Positions 53,123 through 63,020 of a DNA stretch of 64,000 bases are shown here, piece by piece (the first letter of the stretch is position 1; each line of letters opens with the position of its first letter). The notes beneath the pieces were generated by a model that worked only from the letters and a program-made list of their open reading frames with translations, searched no databases and was not told the DNA's origin. Both the position numbers and the translations under genes were made by a program. The DNA is taken from contig CAYZWU010000008.1 in the NCBI GenBank assembly GCA_964482235.1, forward strand, positions 62,001-126,000, in the 5' to 3' direction. The stretch is from CAYZWU01 sp964482235 (lineage in GTDB: Bacteria > Planctomycetota > B15-G4 > CAYZWU01).

Positions 53123-53683
53123 TCAAGAAAGCTCGATGCCCGACCACTCCGGCATCCTGAGCTCGATATTCTGTTCCACGAATTCCGCGACCCGCTGCTC
53201 TCCCTTCTCGTCGCTCATGGCCCACCAGCGCTCGACCATCCGCAGCTTCAGGACGAAGGCGAGAATCACGGGCAGTCCGAATCGATCGGTCCGGGCCAGA
53301 TCGTCCAGGATCTCCCACCGGAGCCGGTCCAGGGCCAGCTCCTGTCTCAGGGGCGTCGCCCTGGCGAAGGCGGCGGCCACCGCCTTCTCTATCGAGAGAT
53401 CGAATCCCTTGTGGCTCCGGAAGAGGTCCCTGGCATCGAGACCGTAGCGGGAGGCGCGGACGCGGACCACCGCGTTGCGGAGCTGCGTCTCGGCGTTCAG
53501 CCAGCATTGCGAGAAGCCGGATCGGCCTTCGGCGGCGCGGCCCGACAGAACGAGATGCACCTCCTGGAGGTCATCCTTTTCCAGCACGCAGGATGAACGG
53601 TCCAGAAACTCTTCGAGCTCGAGGGGAGGCGCTTCACGAAGAGTCAGTTCAGGGAGGCTGGCTGCCAGGTAGTAGTAGCTCAA
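53123..53683 (-). CDS. DUF2764 protein of V-type ATPase operons (C-subunit-like role)
   Basis: 186 residues. 'MSYYYLAASLPELTLREAPPLELEEFLD' and 'LRWEILDDLARTDRFGLPVILAFVLKLRMVERW' are typical of the DUF2764 family, which sits between E and A in chlamydial, spirochaetal and Bacteroidetes V-ATPase operons that have no ordinary C subunit gene. By position and helical content it may take the place of subunit C, the link between central stalk and rotor; this is inference. It overlaps subunit E by 4 nt (ATGA). Confidence 0.88.
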   Translation of the reverse strand: MSYYYLAASLPELTLREAPPLELEEFLDRSSCVLEKDDLQEVHLVLSGRAAEGRSGFSQCWLNAETQLRNAVVRVRASRYGLDARDLFRSHKGFDLSIEKAVAAAFARATPLRQELALDRLRWEILDDLARTDRFGLPVILAFVLKLRMVERWWAMSDEKGEQRVAEFVEQNIELRMPEWSGIELS

Positions 53684-54318
53684 TTGGGCTCCCTCGATTC
53701 GTTTCCGGACCTGGCAACCTTGTGGACGATTTCCGCCAGATGGGGCCTCAGCAGATTCCCCACGGCATCGGCAATCGCTTCATCGGTGAAGTCGTGATAG
53801 ACGTTCCTGTCGGCGAAGGAGATCTTGAAACCCTTGAAGATCTCGCTTTCCGTGTGGAGCTCCGTTCCGTTCAGAACCTTCTCGATGCTGCGTACCTTGA
53901 AGTACTCCACCAGCTGTTCCTTGTCGCGGGGGTTCAGCAATATCCTGATGTCGCTCTCGCTCGGCTCGCGGGCAAAGGCCTCGGCAAGGCGGATCAGCAT
54001 CTCGGAGAGCAGGTCCGGGGACATCGCTTCCTTCACCTCGTCGGCAACGATGGCGCTGATGATGTTCTCGACGCCCTTTCCGATCGTGATCAGCAGATCG
54101 CGGGCCGCCTGCTCGAGCGTCTTCTTGCTGCGCTCGGTGAAAGCCTCGGCTTCGATCTCCGCCTTGTCCACGAGTTCCTTGGCCCGCTCTTCGGCCTTCT
54201 GGAGAATGGAATCGGCCTTCTGTCTCGCCTCTGATTCGATATCCCTGGCGCGCCTTTCGGCCTCGTCTATCGCTTCCGTCTGTATCTTTTCGATCAAGTG
54301 CTGGAGCTCTTCCGTCAT
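53680..54318 (-). CDS. ntpE: V-type ATPase subunit E (peripheral stalk)
   Basis: 212 residues, first gene of the operon, GGGAG before the ATG. Residues 1-110 form a long charged coiled coil with 'EEAERRARDIESEARQKADSILQKAEERA'-type heptads (region), residues 115-205 a small globular domain ('DIRILLNPRDKEQLVEYF', 'FKGFKISFADRNVYHDFTDEAIADAV'). It is the outer stalk that holds A3B3 against rotation. The partner G/H subunit is not encoded nearby. Confidence 0.93.
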   Translation of the reverse strand: MTEELQHLIEKIQTEAIDEAERRARDIESEARQKADSILQKAEERAKELVDKAEIEAEAFTERSKKTLEQAARDLLITIGKGVENIISAIVADEVKEAMSPDLLSEMLIRLAEAFAREPSESDIRILLNPRDKEQLVEYFKVRSIEKVLNGTELHTESEIFKGFKISFADRNVYHDFTDEAIADAVGNLLRPHLAEIVHKVARSGNESREPN

Positions 54319-54687
54319 GACCGTCTCCCGGAGGATTTATTGGTTTATACGTAGTGGTTGGAAGGTCGTGATCCGGTTCAGATCAACGTATCTTTCTAGC
54401 TATCTTTCTTTTTCAGGGTGATAACAAAACTATCCAAAAAAAATGGAACTGGCCAGCTGGAATTGCATTGCGGAATGAACTCAAGCTCGCCGGATTACAT
54501 TCGGAAGGGCGAGGGGCAGGCTTTGACCTGCCTTCCCTTTCCGAATTATTCAAAGAGGCAAATCAGAAAAAAGAACACGATGTATAGCATTTGAGGGGAG
54601 CCGGATCAAGATGATTGCTTGTATCATTAATACATATTGATATAACGGGGGTCTGAAGCGATCGTACCTGTCTTATGATAAAAGGGT
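54319..54687. other. 369-nt intergenic region upstream of the V-ATPase operon
   Basis: It is AT-rich in 54319-54430 and 54560-54690. It must hold the V-ATPase promoter at its left end. At 54500-54545 an imperfect inverted repeat GGAAGGG...GGCAGG-loop-CCTGCC..CCCTT could be the end of the transcript coming from 56115, though no T run follows on that strand. No coding potential seen. Confidence 0.45.
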
Positions 54688-56115
54688 TTACCGTAAAAAT
54701 GAAATCGACTCGATCTTGATGAAATCACCTTCCCTGCCTGTTGTTGTCGGATCGAACCGCAGGCCTGCAATCATCCCGTCGTATCGCGGAGAAGATGCCA
54801 GGTCGACGGTGTAGGTTCGCATCACTCCGTCGGGCGTGATCTCGAACTTCACGCAGTCCTCCTCGGTGAATCCCCTTCTTCCCAGCTTGCTCCAGAAGAT
54901 CTGCGCGTCGCTTCCACTTGTGCGGCAGGCGGCACGAATGAAGAGCGTCGGCGCATCGGCAGCGTGCCAGAAACCGGTCGGGCCTATGATCTGGGGATCT
55001 TCTCCCTCCAGCAGAACGTGGATCCCCTTCTCGACGGGCCAGCCCGTGTCTCGGCAGTTGACGTAGTGCCAGTGATTGCGGTCTTCCATGAAACGAAAGT
55101 CAGGAATCGTCGCGGCGGCCTTCCGGCTGCAGGCAAAGGCGCGGATCTCCTTCAACGTGCCGAGGATCAGGGTGTACCCGTACTCGTACTGGATGTTGTG
55201 ATCGAGGATCTCGATCTGCACGGGACCGATGTATCCTGTCTGCGGGTCGCTGCTGCCGCCCGATCCGGGATGCCCGAAGAATCCGCCGGAGTAGGTCTGC
55301 GTTTCCGGCGTCAAGATCCCGAGGCCCCAGCCGTCGTCGTCGACAAGAGCCGCCCAGTTCTCCATGGCCTGCCACGAATCCCAGGGCGAGATCGGCTCCG
55401 GTTCTCCGGCCGGTATCCATCGCTTCGTGATTCGCGTCAGGGCGTCGCCCGTGAACGGCTTGTCCCCCGTATAGGTCATCAGGCGGTGGAGGAAGCCGTT
55501 CGTGTAGACGGCCGGCACTTCCTGGCCGCGAGCCGGGTACTGTGTCCTGTCGCGCCGGTTGTTCACGAGCCGGCATCGCACGCACACCCTGTTCGCCTCG
55601 AGCTCGATCCGGCTCTCGAAGACGCAGCGCCCCGGCTCGTTGTCCAGAGGCCAGTGCATGGGAATGCACTTGACGACGATCCTCTTGCCGTTGTTCTCGT
55701 GAGCTATCACCCGTGATCGATTGCCGCGGCAGTCGCCCGACTGGATCGGATTCCACCCGATCTTTCTCCAGAAGGAATCCGGCTGCTTGCCGCCGGGAGT
55801 GTACGGTACAGGCCCGGAGTAGAAGGACATCTGGATCTGGCGCCCCCAGTCGTGGTTGTTGACCACGTTGATCCCTTCCTTCGAATCGGCCAGAAAGGTG
55901 ATCGCCCCGCCAAGATCGAGATCGACGCCCAGGCGGATCTTTCCATTGTCCAGAAAGCTCATGCCCGAGAAGGACGGCTTTTCTTTTCCCTTCTCCGTGA
56001 CAGCTTCTTCCTCGCCCGCCGTTCCGGAAGGGAGAAACGCTGCGAGGCCCAGTACGAGGCTCGTCAGCAGATCGGGACGGAACAGCCGGGCAGCGGCCTG
56101 TGGAAAGAGATTCAT
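54688..56115 (-). CDS. Exported protein of unknown function, probably glycan-related
   Basis: 475 residues, GGAGCAAGG before the ATG, signal peptide at 1-33. Not assigned to a family with confidence. Visible segments: 'FLDNGKIRLGVDLDLGGAITFLADSKEGINVVNNHDWGRQIQMSFYSG' near the start resembles the beta-supersandwich entry of carbohydrate-active mutarotase-like or polysaccharide lyase-like proteins. It is Trp- and Asp-rich throughout, and the C-terminal 'AGLRFDPTTTGREGDFIKIESISF' is the strand pair often found in carbohydrate-binding beta-sandwiches. Similar secreted proteins with this 'GGAI..L......NLVN..D.GR.IQ.S.Y' pattern are frequent in PVC-type bacteria. Probable role: binding or cleavage of a polysaccharide outside the cell. 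Confidence 0.75.
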   Translation of the reverse strand: MNLFPQAAARLFRPDLLTSLVLGLAAFLPSGTAGEEEAVTEKGKEKPSFSGMSFLDNGKIRLGVDLDLGGAITFLADSKEGINVVNNHDWGRQIQMSFYSGPVPYTPGGKQPDSFWRKIGWNPIQSGDCRGNRSRVIAHENNGKRIVVKCIPMHWPLDNEPGRCVFESRIELEANRVCVRCRLVNNRRDRTQYPARGQEVPAVYTNGFLHRLMTYTGDKPFTGDALTRITKRWIPAGEPEPISPWDSWQAMENWAALVDDDGWGLGILTPETQTYSGGFFGHPGSGGSSDPQTGYIGPVQIEILDHNIQYEYGYTLILGTLKEIRAFACSRKAAATIPDFRFMEDRNHWHYVNCRDTGWPVEKGIHVLLEGEDPQIIGPTGFWHAADAPTLFIRAACRTSGSDAQIFWSKLGRRGFTEEDCVKFEITPDGVMRTYTVDLASSPRYDGMIAGLRFDPTTTGREGDFIKIESISFLR

Positions 56116-56303
56116 CGCCTTGCTCCGCTCGAGAAATGGCCGAGAGTAGAGACGGATAGCTCCAATTTACATGATCAATATTTGAACAACAATCTTGCAG
56201 CAGGACAGCATTTAAAGTATATATTCGGTCGTTGAATATCTGGGAATCGTGATTCGCATGTATCGAGAGGAAACAGGACCTTTTTCTACCCGAGGGTAAT
56301 ATC

Positions 56304-58386
56304 ATGAACAGGGCACTCCTTCTCTCCGTCGTATTCATGCTCTTCCTTGCGACAGGAGCCTTTCTGGCTGTCGCTTCCTTCGGATCGATCACCGGCTCCG
56401 AACCGGGATCGAGTTCCACCCTGGCCGGACCGGAACCCGAAGCGCGTGCCATGCCGCGCATCGAGAACGTCTTTCTCGTGGTCGTCGACGGCCTGCGGGA
56501 AAGCGAAGGCTTCGACGATCCCGATCATCAGCATATCCCGAACATCTGGAACAACCTGAGAGAGAGAGGAACGATCAGCTACAACTTCCTTTCCCTCGGC
56601 CATACGGCGACCACGGCCGGGCATAACGCCATGATGTCGGGAGTCAGGCAGTTCAGTCCCAACGTGGGAAATCCGGTCCTGCACGAGATCCCCGTCAGGA
56701 TGGCTCAACCGAGCCTCTTCCAGTACTACAGCCACACCTACGGTATTCCGCAGGACAAGATGTGGATCGTGAGCGGGAAAGGCCTGAACACCTACTACTC
56801 CGGCATCGGCCTGAATCCCTACTACAGGGATGACAACGGGCCGCTCATCGCCACGGGGGCCCGAGCACCGGACGGACAGCTTTGTCTGGGACGAGCTCCA
56901 GTACGTCATGGATACCTATCATCCCTCGTTGACCCTGGTCAATCTGGGCAGCACGGACGGAGTGGGGCACCAGGGGGACTGGGACCGCTACCTCGCCGCG
57001 ATAGCCGGTGCCGATCAGGTCGTTCAGGATATCTACGACAAGATCCAGGCAGATCCCGTCTACAAGGACAAGACGGCTCTGATCGTGACAAGCGACCACG
57101 GCAGGCACCTCGACGGGATCTACACCGGCTTCAAGGACCACGGCTGCACCTGCCTCGGCTGCCGGAACGTCATGTTCCTGGCCATCGGCCCGGGCATCAG
57201 GGAGAACGCTGTGATCGGGCAATCATACTGCCTTGCCGACATCGGTCCGACGATCGGCTACATGCTCGGCTTCGAGACAATCTACAGCGAGGGGCGGATC
57301 ATCCGCGACATGTTCGTCGAGCCGCCGCCGGTCAAGGATTCGTTTACCAGGACGCGTCCCGACATGGCCTGCAACGAGAACAACATCTACCTTGCATGCT
57401 GTCTCCAGCGCGACGGCAGGTCCGAGATCGTCTTCTCGCGAAGCGCCGACAGCGGAGCGAACTGGAGCGACCGGGTTGTTGTCAGCGAGGAGCACAGGCC
57501 TTACAACGACAATCCCAGCATTGCGGCAAGGGGAAGCAAGGTCGGCGTTGCCTGGACCTGCTATCACACAGGAGACGGCTCGTTCAGGCTGGCCGTGCGC
57601 GAGAGCAACGACTACGGCGACACCTGGTCCGATGTGATCTACTTCGAGGGGGCCGAACCGTACGTCCCGGACACCAATGCCGATCTCTCCTATCAGCAGG
57701 GCTACCTCGAGGTCGTCTGGCAGGAGACGGGATTCAAGGTGTCGTCTCTCCGCCAGGCCAGGGTGCGGTACGGAAGCGTGCTGAGCGAAAGCGTTCTGGA
57801 TCTCGATTATTACGCCGGCGTTCCCCGAAGCTGTTCCGGTGTGGGCGGGTCGCACGTGGTGTACACGAATCTTGACGACCTGACCTGCGAGTGGGAAGTC
57901 TACTTCACATTCCATGACAGCGGGATCAACGAATGGACCGAGCCCGTGATGGTCACGGATTACACATCGAACCACTGCTACGATCCCGACGTGGCAGCGG
58001 ACAACCAGGGCCTTCACGTCGTCTGGGGCGAGAATGACGGCGGACAATTCAAGGTTGTGGCGAGAAACACCACGGACGGCATCTTCTGGGACAATCCCGT
58101 CGTGCTGTCCAGCTCGTCGATCGGATCGTGGCGTCCCCGGATCGCCTCGAACGGCACTGAACTTGTTGTCGTCTGGGAGGAGTACACGCAGAAGAATCCG
58201 TCGATCTACGCCGCCTGCAGCACGGACGGTGGAATCACCTGGTCGGCTCCCGTTGCGATCACGACGGAAGACGTGACACACCACTTCCTGCCGGCGGCGA
58301 TTCTCGGAGACCAGAACATACTGCACAGCACGTCGATGAGAAGAGGCGACGAGGCGAACCTCGACTTTTCCCAGATGCAGTTCTGA
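56304..58386 (+). pseudogene. Alkaline-phosphatase/sulfatase-fold protein with Asp-box propeller, broken by a +1 frameshift
   Basis: Two frames together make one protein. The first (56304 to about 56860) encodes a signal anchor, 'VFLVVVDGLRESEGF' (metal Asp) and 'LGHTATTAGHNAMMSG' (nucleophile Thr region of a phosphodiesterase-like fold). The second (from about 56860 to 58386) continues with 'LVNLGSTDGVGHQGDWDRYL', 'TSDHGRHLDGIYTGFKDHG' (metal ligands) and then a propeller with Asp boxes 'SRSADSGANWS', 'SNDYGDTWS', 'STDGGITWS'. The frame changes by one base at or near the run GGGGG at 56855-56859; removing one G restores a single frame of about 693 codons. It is either a real frameshift or a homopolymer sequencing error. 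Substrate unknown. Confidence 0.85.
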
Positions 58387-58397
58387 CCCGGGCAGGC

Positions 58398-61169
58398 CTA
58401 CTTCGGAATCAGCACGATCTTCGCTTCAACGGGCTCGCCGGGCGTGAGCACGAGCGACGATTCGCTCGGCAGGTATCCCTCTGCCGAGATGACGAGGGTG
58501 GCCGGCCCGGGCGGCAGCCAGGGATACCGGAACCTGCCGGGAGAGAGCTCATTGCGATGCCACGTGTAGACTTCCTTCCCGTTGCAGAGGAGCTCGTACC
58601 CGGTCACCGCCTCGCCGGCATTGTTGACCACCTCGAGGACGAGGATGCCGCCAGGGTCGAGAAGGACCTCGCCCACGTCGAGGGTTTCACCCTCGCCGAG
58701 GCGGTACGGTCCCGTTGTGGATTCAAGATACCCGTAGGCCCTGACGAGCAGCATGTAATCGCCGGCCGGTACGCCCCGGATCTCGAATCGATGCCCCGTT
58801 TGACCGCCCTGGATCTGGCAGACCACCCGCTGCGTCTTTGCATCTCTCAGGAAGGCCCACCATTCGGCTCCTCCCTCAGCGAGGAGCTCGCCGGTCCTCT
58901 TGTCCCGCAGGATTCCGGTCATGATGCCGCTGGAGATGACGAGGTCGAGGTTGACCACCGGTGGCGGGCTGGAAGGGATGATCAGGTTCGGGAAGTCGGC
59001 CTGGGCTCCCTCGCCGAGCTCGGCGTTCACGCGCCAGGTTCCGGGCCAGAAGGCTTCCGCCTCGTAACGCCCCGACGCGTCGGTCACGGCGGTCCGTATC
59101 CTGTCCTTCGTCTCGAGACCGCTGCCGCCTGTTGTGAAGAAGAAGAGCTTGATCCCCTCCGCCGGTGCTCCGTCGGGAGTCGTCACCATCCCCGTTACGA
59201 GGACCGTCCCCTCGGGCGGTCTCACCTCGCTCTCGAGGATCAGAACCGTGGTGGTCCGTCCGGCGATGATCTCGACCTCGCGCGTCACCGATCCCGAATC
59301 CTTGAAATCCAGGGTGATCATGTAGAGGCCCGGCTCCCGCTCCCATTCCAGTTCCCACGCTCCATCGGCGTCGATGTGCTGGGTGCCGAAGAAGAACTCC
59401 GTACCGCCCTCGATCCCCATACTCAGGTCGAACTGCCGGACCGGGCTGCCCTCGAACCCCATCACCTTGATCTGCATCGTGCCGCCGATGAAGACCTCGA
59501 TGCAGATATCGTCGCGGATCTCGTCCTTCGCCACGATGATCCCCTCCACAGTGCAGGAGGGAAATCCGGTGATGGTGGCCGAGACGCGATAGGTGCCTGC
59601 AGGAAGCCCGAGGAGGGCAAAGCGCCCCTGCTCATCGATGGGAGAGGAGAACGAGCGGAAGAACCGGTCCTGCCAGAGCGAGCATCTCACGTAGCCGCGG
59701 CTCCTGATCGGCTCGCCCGTCGCCTTCTCCTGCACGATGCCGCGGATCTCGGCCCCGGCGATGCGGATGTCGCGCTCCGTCACTCCCGGCTTCTCGAAGG
59801 TCATCTTGCCGATGCTGATGCTGTGCGCCCACGCGGTGGGCTCCACCTCGACGACGTAGGCGCCGGGCGCGAGCCTGCCGACCTGGAAACGGCCTTCCTC
59901 GCTGCTTTGCACACCCCGTTCCAGGCAATGCTGCATCTGCTGCTCGAGGGTGACGTCGTGGGGTGTGATCCTGATGACGGTGCCGGGCATGGGGGAGCCC
60001 TGGCGGTCGCGGACCGTTCCCTTCCACGTCACGTGGTCGGCCGACGGCCCGAAGTTCACTTCCACGTCCTTGTCCTTGATCCGGATGCGCCGGCTCTCTT
60101 CCGAGAGAGAGGGAAGGGGAGACGCGGGATGGGGGCCGGCGTGGATGAAGGCCGGCCCCGGAAGAGCGGGCGGGGTGCGATACCTTCCTTCCGAATCGGT
60201 GACCGCCGTCCGGGGCATGGGGGTATCGTCGCCGGAAAGGGTCACCACCGCGCCGGCAGCCGGATCGCCGTTGTTGTCGACCATCCGGCCGAAGACGCGG
60301 AAACCCGGCTTCAGACTGATTACTGTTTCCATTCCGGTGCCGGGCTCGGCCCGGCCGACCCCCTCGGCATAGTCGGGATGCAGGGCCGCGAAACGCCATT
60401 TCCCATCCAGCCAGGGAGAGAGCGAGTCTCCAGAGGGGAGCCCGGTGAGACGAAAGCGGCCCGATGCATCGGTGACAGCGTGGGCGGTCCAGAGATCGCT
60501 GCCGAGGCCGAGCCGGATCAGCTCCTTCGTGTCGAACACGTCCACGTGCGCCACCAGGGCCCCTTCGACAGGACGTCCGGAGAAATCGTCCACAACGATC
60601 CCCGTTGCCGTCAAGCCGGGATCGAGCTCGTACTGCTCCCCGGCAAGGCCGGTCTCCGGAGGGACCTCGAAGGTGGTGCGGAAAATCCTGTGCGTCGGAG
60701 TGTGAACCCAGAGGCGGATGCGGCCCCCTTCCTCGAGGGGAAAGGAGAAGAGCCCATCCTCATCCTCCACCCTTTCATCGAGGAACTCTTTCCACGTCTC
60801 GATCCCCTTCTGCGCGCGTCGGCTCATCCGGATGATGTAGCATGGGATCGGCTCTTCCGTTTCCCTGTCGATCACGCGCCCCGATAGGAAGATGCCTTCT
60901 CGCGGTACGGTCTGGCGGCCGGGCGCCTCGCCGGCACCATCGTCCGCGGCAGCCGATTCACCGTCCCTTTCTTCGGAAGCGGCAGGCACACCGCCGCGGT
61001 CGTCCTTCTTTTCGTGAAGAGCAACGAGAGGTTCGTCGTCGCCGCGATCCTCGTCCGTCCCGTCGTCGGACCAGTAGAGCACGAAGACGGCGGTCGCAAC
61101 GATAAGAACACCGGCAAGAAGAACGGCCAGAGCCGGTGCGATGCGGCCCCGGCTATCTCTCTGCGTCAT
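58398..61169 (-). CDS. Membrane-anchored protein with many carboxypeptidase-regulatory-like (Ig-type) repeats
   Basis: 923 residues from ATG 61169 (GAGGAG upstream). One N-terminal membrane helix (about 13-32), then an acidic, disordered linker ('DDGTDEDRGDDEPLV' region), then about eight to ten beta-sandwich repeats with the pattern 'G.V.D..G.P..GA.V......................T.D..GRF....LP.G.Y.V......Y'. This is the CarboxypepD_reg/transthyretin-like fold seen in large surface proteins of Planctomycetota and Myxococcota. No enzyme domain. Likely periplasmic or surface scaffold or adhesin. It is convergent with the frameshifted gene and follows the ChaN gene by 31 nt on the same strand, so it may be co-transcribed. 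Confidence 0.85.
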   Translation of the reverse strand: MTQRDSRGRIAPALAVLLAGVLIVATAVFVLYWSDDGTDEDRGDDEPLVALHEKKDDRGGVPAASEERDGESAAADDGAGEAPGRQTVPREGIFLSGRVIDRETEEPIPCYIIRMSRRAQKGIETWKEFLDERVEDEDGLFSFPLEEGGRIRLWVHTPTHRIFRTTFEVPPETGLAGEQYELDPGLTATGIVVDDFSGRPVEGALVAHVDVFDTKELIRLGLGSDLWTAHAVTDASGRFRLTGLPSGDSLSPWLDGKWRFAALHPDYAEGVGRAEPGTGMETVISLKPGFRVFGRMVDNNGDPAAGAVVTLSGDDTPMPRTAVTDSEGRYRTPPALPGPAFIHAGPHPASPLPSLSEESRRIRIKDKDVEVNFGPSADHVTWKGTVRDRQGSPMPGTVIRITPHDVTLEQQMQHCLERGVQSSEEGRFQVGRLAPGAYVVEVEPTAWAHSISIGKMTFEKPGVTERDIRIAGAEIRGIVQEKATGEPIRSRGYVRCSLWQDRFFRSFSSPIDEQGRFALLGLPAGTYRVSATITGFPSCTVEGIIVAKDEIRDDICIEVFIGGTMQIKVMGFEGSPVRQFDLSMGIEGGTEFFFGTQHIDADGAWELEWEREPGLYMITLDFKDSGSVTREVEIIAGRTTTVLILESEVRPPEGTVLVTGMVTTPDGAPAEGIKLFFFTTGGSGLETKDRIRTAVTDASGRYEAEAFWPGTWRVNAELGEGAQADFPNLIIPSSPPPVVNLDLVISSGIMTGILRDKRTGELLAEGGAEWWAFLRDAKTQRVVCQIQGGQTGHRFEIRGVPAGDYMLLVRAYGYLESTTGPYRLGEGETLDVGEVLLDPGGILVLEVVNNAGEAVTGYELLCNGKEVYTWHRNELSPGRFRYPWLPPGPATLVISAEGYLPSESSLVLTPGEPVEAKIVLIPK

Positions 61170-61200
61170 GGTCTCCTCGATTCGGCCCGAAGCTCTCCGG

Positions 61201-62859
61201 TCAATCGACCTGCCAGACAGGATTGGCGATGATGACCACGTCCCCGAGCTTTCCGAACGATTCCCTGTCAAAAGCCGGGAAGGAGTCGTGGGGAACGATG
61301 CTCACCACGGCGACCTTCGTGTCCGGGCGATACCGGAGAAGCTGTTCCACCGTCCCCAGGTGCTCGTCGCTGTGGAAGGCGCCGTTGACCTGCACGACGG
61401 TGTATTCCTCGTTCTCCTCGAGGAAGCTGCTGATGGAATGGGCCATCGTGGCGTCCCAGAGGCTCTGCGACGGGAAGCCGCCCGACTTCCTCATCATCAT
61501 GCTGATAGGCGGCATCTTTCCATGGCCGGGCATGCCTCCCGGCATGCCGGACGGCTTCTTGGACGCGCGCAGCATCTCGTTGTACTCGGCGAACGCGGGG
61601 CTTCCCTTCGCCATCCAGTCGCGTTTCGATCTCGGACCGGGCAGCTTCTCGCCCCCGGCCGGTTTTTTGGGCATGGCTTGTGAGAAGACCTCGCGCAGAT
61701 TCTCCACGTAGCGTCCCTCCGTCGGAACGTGATAGGGGAGGGGAGGGAGCCACTTCAGCTCATCCTCGGAGAGGGATAGCAGGGCGTCGGGTCCGTTCCG
61801 GGTGACGTAGTTCACCAGGCGCCGCGGGGCGTTGCCGGCCACGACGGGCAGGCCGTGCTTCTTGGCATATTCCACCATGGGCTCGTAGTCCGTGGCATAG
61901 GCGGGCCAGGGGCGCGACGCCTTCAGGAAGTGGCTCTTCCTGTAATGGCCGTCCAGGTAGCCGTCGATGACCGGCTGCACATCGCGCTCGAACATCTCCA
62001 TGGTGAGGGCCACCCTTGTTTTCTTCCTGTGCACCGCGGCCAGGATCTCCTTCTCGAGAAGATGGGCCACGGCATCATTGTGCTTTTCACCGATGAAGAT
62101 CACCTCGGCGTCGGACAGGTGCTCGGCGATCGCATCGGGACCGTCGAGATGGAGGCCGTCCGAGGTGAAGGCGGCGTAGTCGTCCGGTCCCGGCTTGTCG
62201 GCTACCTGGAAAGTGAGGCTGGCCAGAAACCTCTTCCCCTGATCGGTCACATGCTCGGCAGTGATCCACCAGAGACCCGGGGCGTCGATGTGCAGCGTGC
62301 CCTTGCCCTTTTTCGTCTTGGCCTCGACAGGGGCGCCGCCCTGGTCTGCCGCTCTGCCGAGACAGGATGCGACGTAGCTCACCGGCGCCTCGCAGGGCTT
62401 GCCGGATGCGAGGACGGCGAAGGAAAAGGTCGCGTTCTTCGCCATCCGGTCGGCGGATGGAATGATGTCAGTGGGATGCGTCTTCGGCTGGATTTCCAGA
62501 TCCTCGCCGAAGCTCGCCTTCGGGAGAGGCGTGGCTTCCTTTTTCTGCACGATCGCCTTGATTGATCCGTGGGGTGTGCGCCCCAGGTAGATCCAGGTTC
62601 CCGGCTCCTCGAGCATGAAGACCGGACCTTCTCCTTCCCGGTTCGGCACATCCTCCTTCACTCCCTCGACCCCGATGCGCTGCAGGGACGCGGAGTAGCA
62701 GAGTGCATTGTTCTCCATCATGGTGATCGCCTTGTCGTCGGACTGGAGCGGCAGGACGAAAATGGAGGAATCGATAATCGGATGGACGCAGGCTCCCGCG
62801 GCAAGCAGCAGGAAGGCCGCCGTCGACCAGACGCGGAACAGGTTGTATTTGTTGTTCAT
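61201..62859 (-). CDS. ChaN-type lipoprotein (Tiki/EreA-like superfamily) with DUF4198-like N-terminal domain
   Basis: 552 residues from ATG 62859. Lipobox-like LLAAGAC with Cys24. Residues about 55-260 resemble DUF4198/NikM-type beta domains ('MLEEPGTWIYLGRTPHG', 'THPTDIIPSADRMAKNATFSFAVLASGKP'). Residues about 275-552 are a ChaN domain: 'EVIFIGEKHNDAVAHLLEKEIL' (GE-x-H), 'ALTMEMFERDVQPVIDGYL', 'PVVAGNAPRRLV', and 'VVQVNGAFHSDEHLGTVEQL' (His). Known ChaN proteins bind haem or take part in iron uptake; the Tiki relatives are metalloproteases. A Met/Gly/Pro-rich insert ('KPSGMPGGMPGHGKMPPISMMM' region) could bind copper. Function is therefore metal- or haem-related but unproven. Confidence 0.85.
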   Translation of the reverse strand: MNNKYNLFRVWSTAAFLLLAAGACVHPIIDSSIFVLPLQSDDKAITMMENNALCYSASLQRIGVEGVKEDVPNREGEGPVFMLEEPGTWIYLGRTPHGSIKAIVQKKEATPLPKASFGEDLEIQPKTHPTDIIPSADRMAKNATFSFAVLASGKPCEAPVSYVASCLGRAADQGGAPVEAKTKKGKGTLHIDAPGLWWITAEHVTDQGKRFLASLTFQVADKPGPDDYAAFTSDGLHLDGPDAIAEHLSDAEVIFIGEKHNDAVAHLLEKEILAAVHRKKTRVALTMEMFERDVQPVIDGYLDGHYRKSHFLKASRPWPAYATDYEPMVEYAKKHGLPVVAGNAPRRLVNYVTRNGPDALLSLSEDELKWLPPLPYHVPTEGRYVENLREVFSQAMPKKPAGGEKLPGPRSKRDWMAKGSPAFAEYNEMLRASKKPSGMPGGMPGHGKMPPISMMMRKSGGFPSQSLWDATMAHSISSFLEENEEYTVVQVNGAFHSDEHLGTVEQLLRYRPDTKVAVVSIVPHDSFPAFDRESFGKLGDVVIIANPVWQVD

Positions 62860-63020
62860 TGAAAAATATCCATCATGAGTTGGCAGGCCGGAGAAATGAC
62901 GGCCTGAAACAAAACGTAACTGGAACTGGATCCGTGATAAGGAAACGGGGCAGCACTGTAAAGGCAAAAGAACCGCGATGCTTCCCGACAGGGTCCGGTG
63001 GACCGGATTCCTCGTCGAGG

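Noticed and set aside
58557..60887. 776-codon plus-strand frame opposite the carboxypeptidase-regulatory-like gene
   Set aside because: Antisense shadow with Arg/Asp/His-rich sequence and no recognisable fold.
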